A stretch of 64,000 nt of DNA from Geminicoccaceae bacterium (GTDB lineage Bacteria > Pseudomonadota > Alphaproteobacteria > Geminicoccales > Geminicoccaceae): positions 1 through 64,000 of the forward strand of contig JANQNY010000053.1 in the NCBI GenBank assembly GCA_028279345.1, given 5' to 3'. The position numbers and the translations under genes are program-made. This document shows positions 1-7,493 of the stretch, piece after piece. The notes below the pieces were generated by a model. It did not search any database and was not told the origin of the DNA. It was given only the letters and a program-made list of their open reading frames with translations. Positions within the stretch are counted from its first letter, which is position 1; each line of letters begins with the position of its first letter.

Positions 1-1657
1 ACGCGAGTGGGTCGCGTCCGGCGGCCGCGGCCACCTCGTCGATGAAGCACTCCGGGGCATAGGCGGTGTGCGTGTGACCGACGGCGCGCCACCAGAGGAC
101 CGGGACGCGGACGTCCGTGGTCGTCAGGCCGACGTGCTTGTGGGGGACGGTGTAGGGGAGGTTGTGCGCGCCCTCGACCGAGCTCAGGTCGACCCCGTCG
201 CGAACGGCCATCGCCTCGAAAGGCGTCCCTGCGAGGATCGACTGGCCGACGACGTGGTTCTCCCAGGCGATGAGGTTCCCCTCGGCGTCGAGGCCCGCCC
301 GCAGGCGGTGGACATAGGCCGGGCGGTAGCGACCGCCGCGCATGTCGTTCTCGCGCGCCCACTGCACCTTCACGGGTGCCCGAAAGCCGAGCGCTTTGGC
401 GACCATCACCGCCTCGGCGACGACATCGCCGTCGGCCACGGCGCGGCGGCCGAAGCTGCCACCGGTCTTCATGACGTGCAGGGTTACCTGCGACGGAGCG
501 ACTTCAGCGATCTCGGCGCTGATCGCCTGGTACACGTCCGGAATCTGATGCCCGCCCCAGACTTCGAGCGTGCCGTCGTCGTTCATTCGGGCGATCGCGT
601 TCAACGGCTCGAGCGACGCGTGGGCAAGGAAGGGCAAGCTGTAGGTCGCCTCCACCACGCGATCGGCGCCGGCGAGTGCCGCATCGAGATCGCCGTGGGC
701 GCTTGCGGTGGCCAAGGCTTCGCGCGACGCAAGGGTCCTGTACTCCTCGAGGATCTGCGCCGAGCCGCGTTTCTCGGCGTGGGTCTCGTCCCACTGCACC
801 GTGACCGCATCACTGGCGCGCAAGGCAGCCCACATGTGCTCGGCGACCACGGCAACGCCGCGGGGCGTGGCGACGACATCGACGACGCCTGGCACGGCCA
901 TCGCCGCCGTGGCATCAAAGCTCTCAAGCGCGGCCCCGAACGTGGGCGGATGGAGCATCACCGCGGTCAGCATGCCGGGCAGCTCGACGTCGATCGTGAA
1001 CGTTTCGGTGCCATTGGCCTTGGCGGCCGAATCGTTCCGGCGCAAGCTTTCCGAGCCGATCAGCCGCCATGCTGCGGGCGCCTTCAGCTCGACATCGGCC
1101 GGCGCGGGCAGGGCTGCCGCCCGCTCCGCGAAGGCGCCGAAGCCGGCGCTCTGGCCGGAAGGGTGGCGCAACTCGCCGTTCTCGACGATGATCTCGCCCT
1201 CCGGCACGCCCCACTCTTCGGCCGCTGCGGCGACCAGGAGCGCGCGGGCCGCAGCCCCTGCCCGGCGGTAGCGATCGAAGGCGCCCGCGATGGTGGTCGA
1301 GCCGCCGGTGCCCTGAGCAGCGCCGCCCCAGGCCGGGTTGCCATAGAGCTCGACATTGCCGGCGACGCCCACGACGTCGACCTGCCCCCAGTCGGCGTCC
1401 AGCTCTTCCGCCACCAGCGTTGCTAGCCCGTGATAGGCGCCCTGGCCCATCTCGAACTGTGAGGAGAGCACCGTGACGCGTCCGTCCGCGTCGACCCGCA
1501 GATAGGCCGCGAACGGGTTGGCGGAGGCGGCGCCGGCTGCGCGAGGACGGAAGCCTACGACGAGGCCGCCGCCGACCGCGGCAGTGGCGAGGAGGAAGCC
1601 GCGGCGCGCAACGGTAGCAGGCGGCGCAGCAGTAGCGGGAAGCTTCGCGAGCATCAT
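1..1657 (-). CDS. Molybdopterin-binding subunit of a xanthine dehydrogenase-family enzyme (IorB-like), 3' end outside window
   Basis: Large catalytic subunit of a periplasmic molybdenum hydroxylase of the isoquinoline 1-oxidoreductase/aldehyde dehydrogenase group. It would oxidise an N-heterocycle or aldehyde and pass electrons through the small Fe-S subunit encoded just upstream. About 552 codons are visible; the family is usually about 700-750 residues, so the C-terminus lies beyond base 1. The N-terminus carries a twin-arginine signal (ARRGFLLATAAVGGG) before the mature region, followed by SQFEMGQGAYHGLATL, typical of the MPT-binding domain. The first ATG (base 1657) overlaps the TGA of the upstream gene, so the two are translationally coupled. 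The family is secure; the substrate cannot be read from the sequence. Confidence 0.88.
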   Translation of the reverse strand, partial: MMLAKLPATAAPPATVARRGFLLATAAVGGGLVVGFRPRAAGAASANPFAAYLRVDADGRVTVLSSQFEMGQGAYHGLATLVAEELDADWGQVDVVGVAGNVELYGNPAWGGAAQGTGGSTTIAGAFDRYRRAGAAARALLVAAAAEEWGVPEGEIIVENGELRHPSGQSAGFGAFAERAAALPAPADVELKAPAAWRLIGSESLRRNDSAAKANGTETFTIDVELPGMLTAVMLHPPTFGAALESFDATAAMAVPGVVDVVATPRGVAVVAEHMWAALRASDAVTVQWDETHAEKRGSAQILEEYRTLASREALATASAHGDLDAALAGADRVVEATYSLPFLAHASLEPLNAIARMNDDGTLEVWGGHQIPDVYQAISAEIAEVAPSQVTLHVMKTGGSFGRRAVADGDVVAEAVMVAKALGFRAPVKVQWARENDMRGGRYRPAYVHRLRAGLDAEGNLIAWENHVVGQSILAGTPFEAMAVRDGVDLSSVEGAHNLPYTVPHKHVGLTTTDVRVPVLWWRAVGHTHTAYAPECFIDEVAAAAGRDPLA

Positions 1658-2115
1658 CAGGCCTCCAGCCGACGCGCGGCCTCGTGCACGCCGGCGCGGA
1701 TGCGATGGTAGGTGGCGCAGCGGCACAGATTGCCCCAGAGCGCGCCGTCGATGTCGGCGTCGGTCGGGCGCAGGGTCTCGGCGAGGAGGGCTATGGTGGC
1801 CATGACCTGGCCGGATTGGCAGTAGCCGCACTGCGGCACGTCGAGGTCGGCCCAGACCGCTTGGACCGTCTTGGCGATCCGGCCTTCTGCCCCCTCGATC
1901 GTGGTGATCGCCGCACCCTCGAGATCGCCCACGGGCATCTGGCAGGAGCGTACCGGCACGCCGTCGAGGTGCACGGTGCAGACGCCACACTGCGCGATGC
2001 CGCAGCCGTACTTCGTGCCCTTGAGCCCCGCGACATCGCGCAGCGCCCAGAGCAGCGGCATCTCGGGATCGATCTCGAGTTGCCGTTCGGTGCCGTTGAT
2101 CGTCAACGTGACCAC
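1657..2115 (-). CDS. 2Fe-2S subunit of the molybdenum hydroxylase (IorA-like)
   Basis: Small electron-transfer subunit of 152 residues, the usual size for this family. The N-terminal plant-type ferredoxin cluster motif is GCGIAQCGVC, and the C-terminal alpha-helical 2Fe-2S domain shows QCGYCQSGQ and NLCRC, so all eight cluster cysteines appear present. The reading frame is open further upstream, but I place the start at GTG 2115: it has a good GGGAGG ribosome site five bases before it and gives the family's normal N-terminus (VTLTINGTE). The stop codon overlaps the start of the large subunit gene. No third FAD subunit is nearby, as expected for the IorAB group, where a cytochrome is the acceptor. 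Confidence 0.92.
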   Translation of the reverse strand: MVTLTINGTERQLEIDPEMPLLWALRDVAGLKGTKYGCGIAQCGVCTVHLDGVPVRSCQMPVGDLEGAAITTIEGAEGRIAKTVQAVWADLDVPQCGYCQSGQVMATIALLAETLRPTDADIDGALWGNLCRCATYHRIRAGVHEAARRLEA

Positions 2116-2334
2116 GATCGCCTCCCGTCCGTGTCCCTCTCGGCAACAGCTAGACGCGCGCTGGAAGAATTCCAGGACTGCGGGTGCCTGATTTGGGTGA
2201 TCGACGATTCCCAAGATCGAGGTCACCAAGTTGCCGGGGCCACCTCCCTATCGACCAACGGTCCGCCGATCCTGCCCGTCGGGAAGGCTGACGAGGACAT
2301 GCGCGGCACGTTGATCCAAAACGACGCCAATTGG

Positions 2335-2787
2335 TCAAGCGTCGGGCGTCGTCGCTCCGCCGCGCTTCATGTTGGCGATGACGCGCCGTGTCAGATCGAT
2401 GAAGCGTTCGCGCTCCTCGGCGCTCAGGCCCTGCAGCGCGGCCTCGTTCTGAGCTGACGCCGCGGCGACGGCTTGGGCCTTGAGCCCGCGCGCCTTGTCC
2501 GTGAGCCAGTTCTGCTGGGCGCGGCGATCGTCGGGGTGTGGGCGACGGTCGATGAGGCCGTCGCGCTCCATCCGCTTGAGCGTGTTGGCCATCGTCGCCT
2601 GCTCGACGTCGAGCCGCTCGACGAGCTGCGCCTGGGTGAGCCCGTCCGTGGTCCAGAGCTCCAGAAGCGTCATGAACTGCGCAGGCGCCAGGCCCAGCGG
2701 GCGGACGCGCGCGTGCAATCCCTGCGCGAACAGCCGCGCCATGTGGTTCGCCAGATAGCCGGCGGATCGCGCCTTATCGAAGCTCAT
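2335..2787 (-). CDS. MarR-family transcriptional regulator
   Basis: A 150-residue winged-helix repressor with the usual MarR layout: N-terminal dimerisation helix, then APAQFMTLLELW, the recognition region LTQAQLVERLDVEQATMANTLKRM and the wing DRRPHPDDRRAQQN. Such proteins typically repress a divergent or adjacent gene and are released by a phenolic or hydrophobic ligand. It lies between the molybdenum hydroxylase pair and a divergent membrane protein gene. The 101-bp gap to the latter holds a paired palindrome that would be its natural operator. The inducer is unknown; regulation of iorAB is only an inference from adjacency. Confidence 0.9.
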   Translation of the reverse strand: MSFDKARSAGYLANHMARLFAQGLHARVRPLGLAPAQFMTLLELWTTDGLTQAQLVERLDVEQATMANTLKRMERDGLIDRRPHPDDRRAQQNWLTDKARGLKAQAVAAASAQNEAALQGLSAEERERFIDLTRRVIANMKRGGATTPDA

Positions 2788-2806
2788 CCCAAGTCGCTAG
2801 CAGTTG

Positions 2807-2842
2807 CATAGCGCGCTGTCTAATGATAGATAGCGTGCTATG
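2807..2842. promoter_or_regulatory. Candidate MarR operator: two copies of TAGCGYGCTR within a larger inverted repeat
   Basis: CATAGCGCGCT (2807-2817) and AGCGTGCTATG (2832-2842) are inverted repeats matching at 10 of 11 positions. Each arm is itself nearly palindromic (TAGCGCGCTG at 2809, TAGCGTGCTA at 2831), and the two start 22 bp apart, about two helical turns. This fits two MarR dimers on one face of the DNA. The site sits between the divergent MarR gene and the gene starting at 2889, so it could control both. Confidence 0.6.
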
Positions 2843-2888
2843 TTAAATCCGGCACCCGACCATGCCGGAGGCTGCAGGAGGATGCGTG

Positions 2889-3749
2889 ATGATCAAGCTC
2901 GTTCACCCGCTCACGGCCCTGGTGGCGCTCGCCACCATCGCCGTGTTCTGGATCGCCACCGTGAGCGCCGAGATCTTCGGCCCGGACGAGCGCATCGTCT
3001 TCGTCAAGACCACGATCGCCTGGGGGCTCTTGCTGTTAATCCCCGCCATTGCCCTGACCGGTGCTACCGGGTTCGCCTTGGCGCAGGGCCGCAAAGGCGT
3101 GCGCATTGCGGCCAAGCGCCGACGCATGCGCCTGATCGCCGCCAACGGCATCCTGGTCCTCGTGCCGGCCGCCCTATTCCTCGCCTTCAAGGCGCGGGGG
3201 GGCGAGTTCGACGCCGTCTTCTTCACGGTCCAGGGCGTCGAGCTTGTCGCGGGTGCGATCAACATCACCTTGCTCGTGCGCAGCTTCCGCGACGGGCTCG
3301 GGATCAGCGGGCGCTTTACCGCCGCAGGCCGAGGCCGAGGCCGGGCGACGGCGGCGGCTCTGACCCTGATGCTTGCCGGCGCGCTGACGACGGCGGCCCT
3401 CGCCGGCTGCGGCGCGCCGCACTTGCGCGTCGTGCGCGCGGCCGAGCAGGAGCTGGTAGGGGCGGACATCGCCAGGCTCCAAGCGTGCATCGGCGAGCCG
3501 CTGGCCATCGAGCGCAATGGCGAGATGGAACGCTGGCTCTTCTCCTCCGCCCAAGCACGGACCGTTAAAGGTGCGACCCTCGCCCGACCTGTCCCGGATC
3601 TCGAAACCGCGTCGCGCGCCTGTGTCCTCGATGTGGCCGTCGCCGAGGGGCGCGTCCGCTCGGTCGAATTCGACAATCTCGCCGGTCGGGGTGGCGGCAG
3701 CATCAAGCGCTGCTCCGGCCTCGTTGAGCGCTGTGTCCAAGGGCGGTGA
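2889..3749 (+). CDS. Four-helix inner-membrane protein fused to a lipoprotein-like domain, function unknown
   Basis: I do not recognise a characterised homologue. The first 125 or so residues hold four hydrophobic segments and look like a complete small membrane protein. At about residues 154-175 a second signal-like stretch ends in a lipobox-like LAGCG, and the remaining ~110 residues form a soluble domain with paired cysteines (CIGEP, ACVLD, RCSG, RCVQG). The C-terminal part looks like a stand-alone small lipoprotein fused in frame to the membrane protein; no convincing internal start with a ribosome site is visible. I chose ATG 2889 (MIKLVHP) because AGGAGG ends seven bases before it; the frame is open from 2862. 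It is probably under the MarR regulator. Confidence 0.6.
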   Translation: MIKLVHPLTALVALATIAVFWIATVSAEIFGPDERIVFVKTTIAWGLLLLIPAIALTGATGFALAQGRKGVRIAAKRRRMRLIAANGILVLVPAALFLAFKARGGEFDAVFFTVQGVELVAGAINITLLVRSFRDGLGISGRFTAAGRGRGRATAAALTLMLAGALTTAALAGCGAPHLRVVRAAEQELVGADIARLQACIGEPLAIERNGEMERWLFSSAQARTVKGATLARPVPDLETASRACVLDVAVAEGRVRSVEFDNLAGRGGGSIKRCSGLVERCVQGR

Positions 3750-3763
3750 AGACCAGCCTGGGT

Positions 3764-4168
3764 TCAGGTCGGCCGCCGGGCGATGAGGTCGATCTCGACG
3801 AGCGCGCCCAGAGCGAGTGCGGTCACGCCGATCGTCGTGCGCGCCGGCAGGCGATCGGCGGCGAAGCGTCGGGCGTAGGTGGCATTGAATGCCGCGTAGT
3901 CCCGCTCGAACTGCGTGAGGTAGCAACGGCACATGCGGACGTCGGCGATGCCGAGACCGATGCCGGCGAGGATCACCTCGAGATTGTCGAGCACACGCTC
4001 GGTCTGGGCCTCGATTCCCTCCGGCAGCGGTGCGTCGGGGTCGTTGGGATCGGTCGGCATCTGGCCCGTCAGAAGCACCCAGCCACCGTCCTCGACCGCG
4101 TGCGAGAACGGCGCTACGGGCCGAGGTCCACGGGCCACCATGTGGAAGAGCGGACCGTCAGCGGTCAC
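3764..4168 (-). CDS. RidA/YjgF-family enamine/imine deaminase
   Basis: A 134-residue RidA-superfamily protein, full length for the family. It shows LLTGQMPTDPN, the central DNLEVILAGIGLGIADV helix and a C-terminal strand ending ALVEIDLIARRPT with the glutamate region. RidA proteins hydrolyse reactive enamine/imine intermediates released by PLP enzymes. That fits its position: its GTG start (4168) overlaps the TGA of the PLP aminotransferase gene by four bases, so it is coupled to it. The substrate-binding arginine typical of RidA proper (near the C-terminal third) is plausibly in DRLPARTTIGV. Whether it acts on 2-aminoacrylate or on a product of this particular aminotransferase is not known. 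Confidence 0.88.
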   Translation of the reverse strand: MTADGPLFHMVARGPRPVAPFSHAVEDGGWVLLTGQMPTDPNDPDAPLPEGIEAQTERVLDNLEVILAGIGLGIADVRMCRCYLTQFERDYAAFNATYARRFAADRLPARTTIGVTALALGALVEIDLIARRPT

Positions 4169-5340
4169 GGCTGGGCTTCCAGCCAAAGCGCGATCCGTGC
4201 GACCGCCTCCTCGATGCGCTCCAGCGAAGCAGCGTACGAAAAGCGGACGAAGCCTTCGCCCAGATCGCCGAAGGACGTGCCAGCGATGACGGCGACCGAC
4301 GCGTCCGCAAGCCAGCGATCCTGAGCCTGTCGCGCGGTGAGGCCGGTGCCCTCGATGTTGGGAAAGGCGTAGAAGGCGCCGCCGGGCCGCGCACAGCGGA
4401 CGCCGGGAAGCGCGTTCAAGAGCTCGAGGATGCGTAAGCGCCGGTCGTCGAAGGCGTGGACCATCGCGTCCACCTCGTCCTGGGGACCTTCGAGCGCGGC
4501 GATCGCGGCCCATTGCGTTGCTGCATTGACGCAGGAGTTGACGTTGATGGCGAGGCGTGTGGCGAGCGGCGCCATCGCCTTGGGCCAGACGCCCCAGCCG
4601 ATCCGCCAGCCGGTCATCGCGTAGGTCTTGGACCAGCCGTCGAGCAGGATCAGACGATCTTGAAGCTCGGGATAGGTCGTGAGGCTCGCATGCGGAACGT
4701 TGTCGTAGACCATCCGCGCGTAGATTTCGTCGGACAGCACGGCGACGTGCGGATGTTCCGCCAAGCCCCGGACCAGCTTGTCGAGCTCGTCCTTGGGCAC
4801 GACGCCGCCCGTGGGATTGGCCGGGCTGTTGACAATGAGGAGCCGGGTCCGCGGCGTGATCTGCCCCAGCACCTCGTCCGCATCGAACGAGAAGCCGTTC
4901 GCCTCGTATAGGCGCACGGGCACGGGCATCGCGCCGGTGAAGGCGATCATCGAGCGGTAGATCGGAAAGCCCGGGTCCGGGTAGAGGATCTCCGCACCCG
5001 GCTCGCCGAACATCTGGATGGCGAAGGCCATCGTGACCTTGCCGCCCGGAACCACCACGACGTCGTCGGGGTCGACGGTGACGCCGCGATGGTGCGCCAT
5101 GTCGCGGGCAACGGCCTCGCGCAGAGGCGGGATGCCGTTGGCGGGCGTGTAGCCGTGGTGCCCGTCGCGGAGTGCCTTGACCGCCGCCTCGACGATGTGG
5201 CCAGGCGTGGGGAAGTCCGGCTGACCGATGCCGAGATTGATGACGTCGCGCCCTTGCGCCTGGAGCGTCTGGGCGCGAGCGAGCACCTCGAAGGCGCTTT
5301 CCGTGCCGAGCCGATCCATCGCGACGGCGGGAAGAAGCAT
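4165..5340 (-). CDS. Class I/II PLP-dependent aminotransferase
   Basis: A fold-type I aminotransferase of about 391 residues, related to AspC/alanine-type enzymes. Visible landmarks are INLGIGQPDFPTP near the N-terminus, NSPANPTGG in the substrate/cofactor loop, LSDEIYARM with the PLP-contacting Asp and Tyr, the Schiff-base lysine in GWSKTYAMTGWRIGW, and FVRFSYA with the carboxylate-binding arginine. The frame is open to 5379, but ATG 5340 gives the family's usual N-terminus (MLLPAVAMDRLG). It is followed in overlap by a RidA-family gene. The amino donor and acceptor cannot be told from sequence. Confidence 0.9.
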   Translation of the reverse strand: MLLPAVAMDRLGTESAFEVLARAQTLQAQGRDVINLGIGQPDFPTPGHIVEAAVKALRDGHHGYTPANGIPPLREAVARDMAHHRGVTVDPDDVVVVPGGKVTMAFAIQMFGEPGAEILYPDPGFPIYRSMIAFTGAMPVPVRLYEANGFSFDADEVLGQITPRTRLLIVNSPANPTGGVVPKDELDKLVRGLAEHPHVAVLSDEIYARMVYDNVPHASLTTYPELQDRLILLDGWSKTYAMTGWRIGWGVWPKAMAPLATRLAINVNSCVNAATQWAAIAALEGPQDEVDAMVHAFDDRRLRILELLNALPGVRCARPGGAFYAFPNIEGTGLTARQAQDRWLADASVAVIAGTSFGDLGEGFVRFSYAASLERIEEAVARIALWLEAQP

Positions 5341-5415
5341 CGGAGGCCCTGCGCAGCAACCAGTGATCCTGCCGGTCAAGCAGCGCGCGCCCGCGTGGTC
5401 AATCGCGGAGCAGCT

Positions 5416-5781
5416 TCAGGGGTTGTAGGAAGGGGGATCGCTTGCCGGAAACGATTCCTCCGAGGCCTCGTCGACCGCATCGATCGTTGGCTCCGAACCG
5501 GGCGGCTTGGCTTCGGGCTCGGTTTTGGGCTTGGCCGGCTTCGCGGTGCGCTTGGCCGCTGGCCGCTTCGCCGTGCTGGCTCTTGTGCGCGTGCTGCCCG
5601 CGGTCTTCGCGCCGGTCGCCCGCGCGGTCGAAGCCCGCCGAGGCTTGGGTTCGGCCGCGGCAGGCTCCGGAGCTGCCGGCGCCGTCTCGCGGGCTTGCTG
5701 CTCGGCGTCGCGTCGGCGGGTCTGGGCGGCGACCAACGCATCGATCGCAGCCACGAACTTTCCGAACATGGCGTTCTCCAT
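5416..5781 (-). CDS. Low-complexity Ala/Lys/Pro-rich protein with SFPASDPPSY C-terminal motif
   Basis: A 121-residue hypothetical protein. After a short hydrophobic-aromatic N-terminus (MFGKFVAAIDALVAAQ) come about 75 residues rich in Ala, Lys, Arg, Pro and Thr, resembling a disordered, histone-H1-like tail. It ends in EASEESFPASDPPSY, a short acidic motif that I have seen at the C-terminus of many small uncharacterised proteobacterial proteins. Starts at 5781 and 5769 are both possible; GGAG lies well placed before the second. Basic composition suggests nucleic-acid contact, but this is a guess. There is no operon partner on either side. Confidence 0.6.
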   Translation of the reverse strand: MENAMFGKFVAAIDALVAAQTRRRDAEQQARETAPAAPEPAAAEPKPRRASTARATGAKTAGSTRTRASTAKRPAAKRTAKPAKPKTEPEAKPPGSEPTIDAVDEASEESFPASDPPSYNP

Positions 5782-6003
5782 CCGAGCCTCGCCTTGTCGA
5801 ATGCGAGGCCCACAGCTCGCGGCAGCATAGTGACGGAAGAACGGGTGCGTTGTCTATAGAGAATTCTTCAGATGTTGCCGTAACGTACTGGAAAAATTTA
5901 CCTTTTGCTGAGGACGGCGTCGCTCGCCGAGCTTCGCGCGGCCGCCGGTTGACGGCCTGGGGTCGCGTGACATGAGTGCCGCCGATCGGAGAGCGCGCAC
6001 GGC

Positions 6004-6642
6004 TCAAAGGCGGAGCCACGCTTGTTCGACGCCGTTCTCCCGGTGCATCTTGTGGAAGGCGACCGGACCCTCCCCGGGAGCGTACCACGTCGTACGGATG
6101 CGCTTGCCGTCGTTGCACTCGACGACGAAAGCGGGCGTCGGCGAACGCCCCTCACGAACGACGGCTACCTGGTCGCTGACCCGGCAGACCGTCTCGCGGG
6201 TGTAGCTACGGCCCGTGTGCGACACGGCCCGTCGTGTGAAGCGTCCCTCGGCGCCGACCGTGAGTGGCCAGATCGTGCCCTCGGGTTGCACGACGGCTCG
6301 GCCGGTGTGCCAGTTGCGGCTGTCGTCGCAGCGCGTCCAACCATCCGAGGGCGCGAACCAGTCTCCCGAACGCGTCCAAACGCACCCGTCGCTCTGCTCC
6401 ACGCGCACGGAGCCGGGGCCCGTTTCCGTAACGTCCATCCGGCCCCTCTCGCCGGTCAGCAGGTCCAGATAGGCGAAGCTCTCCTCGAGCGGCGCCGTCA
6501 GCGGGACTGTGTCCGGCTGAACGGACTTCTCAAAGAGCCCGCCCATCGTCAGGCGGCCGTCGCCGACCTGCACACAGCCTGCGAGCAGGAAGACGAAGGC
6601 TAGCGGCGCGAGAAGCGTATCGCGGCGGTGAGATGCAAGCAT
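6004..6642 (-). CDS. Putative lipoprotein, function unknown
   Basis: A 212-residue exported protein starting MLASHRRDTLLAPLAF with a lipobox FLLAGC, so it is probably lipidated at the cysteine near residue 22 and anchored in the envelope. The mature part contains several Trp and Cys residues (SDGCVWTRSGDWFAPSDG, TRCDDSRNW, VCRVSDQ, VECNDGK), suggesting a compact disulfide-bonded beta fold. ATG 6642 is preferred over the upstream ATG 6678 because it gives a proper signal peptide and has GGGGA upstream. I do not recognise the family. It is divergent from the hydroxylase-ABC operon and shares its AT-rich upstream region. Confidence 0.7.
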   Translation of the reverse strand: MLASHRRDTLLAPLAFVFLLAGCVQVGDGRLTMGGLFEKSVQPDTVPLTAPLEESFAYLDLLTGERGRMDVTETGPGSVRVEQSDGCVWTRSGDWFAPSDGWTRCDDSRNWHTGRAVVQPEGTIWPLTVGAEGRFTRRAVSHTGRSYTRETVCRVSDQVAVVREGRSPTPAFVVECNDGKRIRTTWYAPGEGPVAFHKMHRENGVEQAWLRL

Positions 6643-6738
6643 GCCGACAGTCCCCTCATGAGACGGCTCTCGCGTCACCCAAAACGGCCATGCCGCGCCG
6701 ATGGCTACTCGACCCGCCTAATTCCTCATCGAGCATAG

Positions 6739-6798
6739 ATGGCAGATCCGCATGAAATCGATGTGAACGACGCGTTCTGCCTACACAAAGATTTCTGA
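6739..6798 (+). CDS. Possible micro-ORF or leader peptide (19 residues) upstream of the hydroxylase operon
   Basis: ATG-to-TGA frame encoding MADPHEIDVNDAFCLHKDF. It has four Asp and one Asn in 19 residues plus one Cys, and lies directly upstream of a hairpin and of an Asp/Asn beta-hydroxylase-like gene. The ribosome site is weak (only a GAG five bases before). It could be a leader peptide, a substrate of the hydroxylase, or chance; a frame this short needs conservation to be believed. Confidence 0.2.
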   Translation: MADPHEIDVNDAFCLHKDF

Positions 6799-6842
6799 AC
6801 TGATGTAGCAAACTGGAATACGCGGTGGTCCGACGACGTTTG

Positions 6843-6891
6843 CCCACGTACCTGTAGTTAGCCGTCTTCGCGGCAACTACGCGAACGTGGG
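6843..6891 (+). promoter_or_regulatory. Nested hairpin in the 5' leader of the hydroxylase-ABC operon
   Basis: The outer stem CCCACGT (6843-6849) pairs with ACGTGGG (6885-6891). The inner stem GTAGTT-A-GCC (6854-6863, one bulged A) pairs with GGCAACTAC (6872-6880) around an 8-nt loop. An asymmetric-looking internal loop (ACCT opposite GCGA) separates the stems. It ends seven bases before the GGAGGG ribosome site of the gene at 6908 and is not followed by a T-run, so it is more likely a translational or mRNA-stability element than a terminator. Confidence 0.5.
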
Positions 6892-6907
6892 GAAGTTGGA
6901 GGGTGCA

Positions 6908-7489
6908 ATGAAGTATTTTGAATTGATCAAGGCTGGCATCGAGCCGCAGCCTTTCCTCGATGAGATCGCGAGTGTCGACGACGCCTGGGCTGCATCTACC
7001 GGTCGGCAGGACAGGATAGCGGTGCAGCGCGAAGCGTTGGCTATTCCGCTTCGCGGCCTGAAGAAGTCCGCCATCGGCGACAAGAAGCGCCGTGACGTGC
7101 ACGAGAGCCGATGGACGACCACCTCGAAGCGGTACCCGCTCGCTTGCGCGCTCCTGGAGCGCACGGCCGACGAGCTCGACAGTCTCTTGAGCCGAGCGAA
7201 GATCGTCTGCTTGCCCGCGGGGCGTCAGGTCTACCCGCACATCGACCGTGGTGCGTATTACCGTTTGCGCAACCGCTATCACCTCGTGCTGCGCTCGGCC
7301 GCCGGTTCGTGGCTCAAAGCCGGTGACGAGGAAGTGCGGATGCGTGAGGGTGAGCTCTGGTGGTTCGACAACGACCAGATGCACGAGGCGCACAACGACG
7401 GCGAGCAGGATCGCATCCACATGATCTTTGACCTGTTGCCGCGGTCGCGCGAGGCCGAGGCGTTCCCCGAGCGCGCCGCGGTGGCCTGA
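6908..7489 (+). CDS. Aspartyl/asparaginyl beta-hydroxylase-family 2-oxoglutarate/Fe(II) oxygenase
   Basis: A 193-residue protein of the Asp_Arg_Hydrox fold. The visible core is YPHID (His111, Asp113), followed by YRLRNRYHLVL. The second metal histidine region is FDNDQMHEAHND (His159, aligning with the distal iron ligand of AspH), and Arg169 in DRIHMIFDL would bind 2-oxoglutarate. It should therefore hydroxylate an Asp/Asn side chain, a small acid or a lipid acyl chain; the family also includes LpxO-type enzymes. Start ATG 6908 has GGAGGG four bases before it. It heads a tightly packed four-gene operon with a hydrolase, a P-loop NTPase and an ABC exporter, whose common product is unknown. Confidence 0.8.
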   Translation: MKYFELIKAGIEPQPFLDEIASVDDAWAASTGRQDRIAVQREALAIPLRGLKKSAIGDKKRRDVHESRWTTTSKRYPLACALLERTADELDSLLSRAKIVCLPAGRQVYPHIDRGAYYRLRNRYHLVLRSAAGSWLKAGDEEVRMREGELWWFDNDQMHEAHNDGEQDRIHMIFDLLPRSREAEAFPERAAVA

Positions 7490-7493
7490 GCCG

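Noticed and set aside
68..1426. Long plus-strand open frame opposite the molybdenum hydroxylase gene
   Set aside because: Its translation is Arg/Gly/His-rich with no domain, while the minus strand gives a clear MPT-binding subunit. High GC makes long antisense frames common here.
4169..5359. Long frame upstream of the RidA gene in the same frame
   Set aside because: It is a shadow of the aminotransferase gene; RidA starts at GTG 4168, overlapping the aminotransferase stop.
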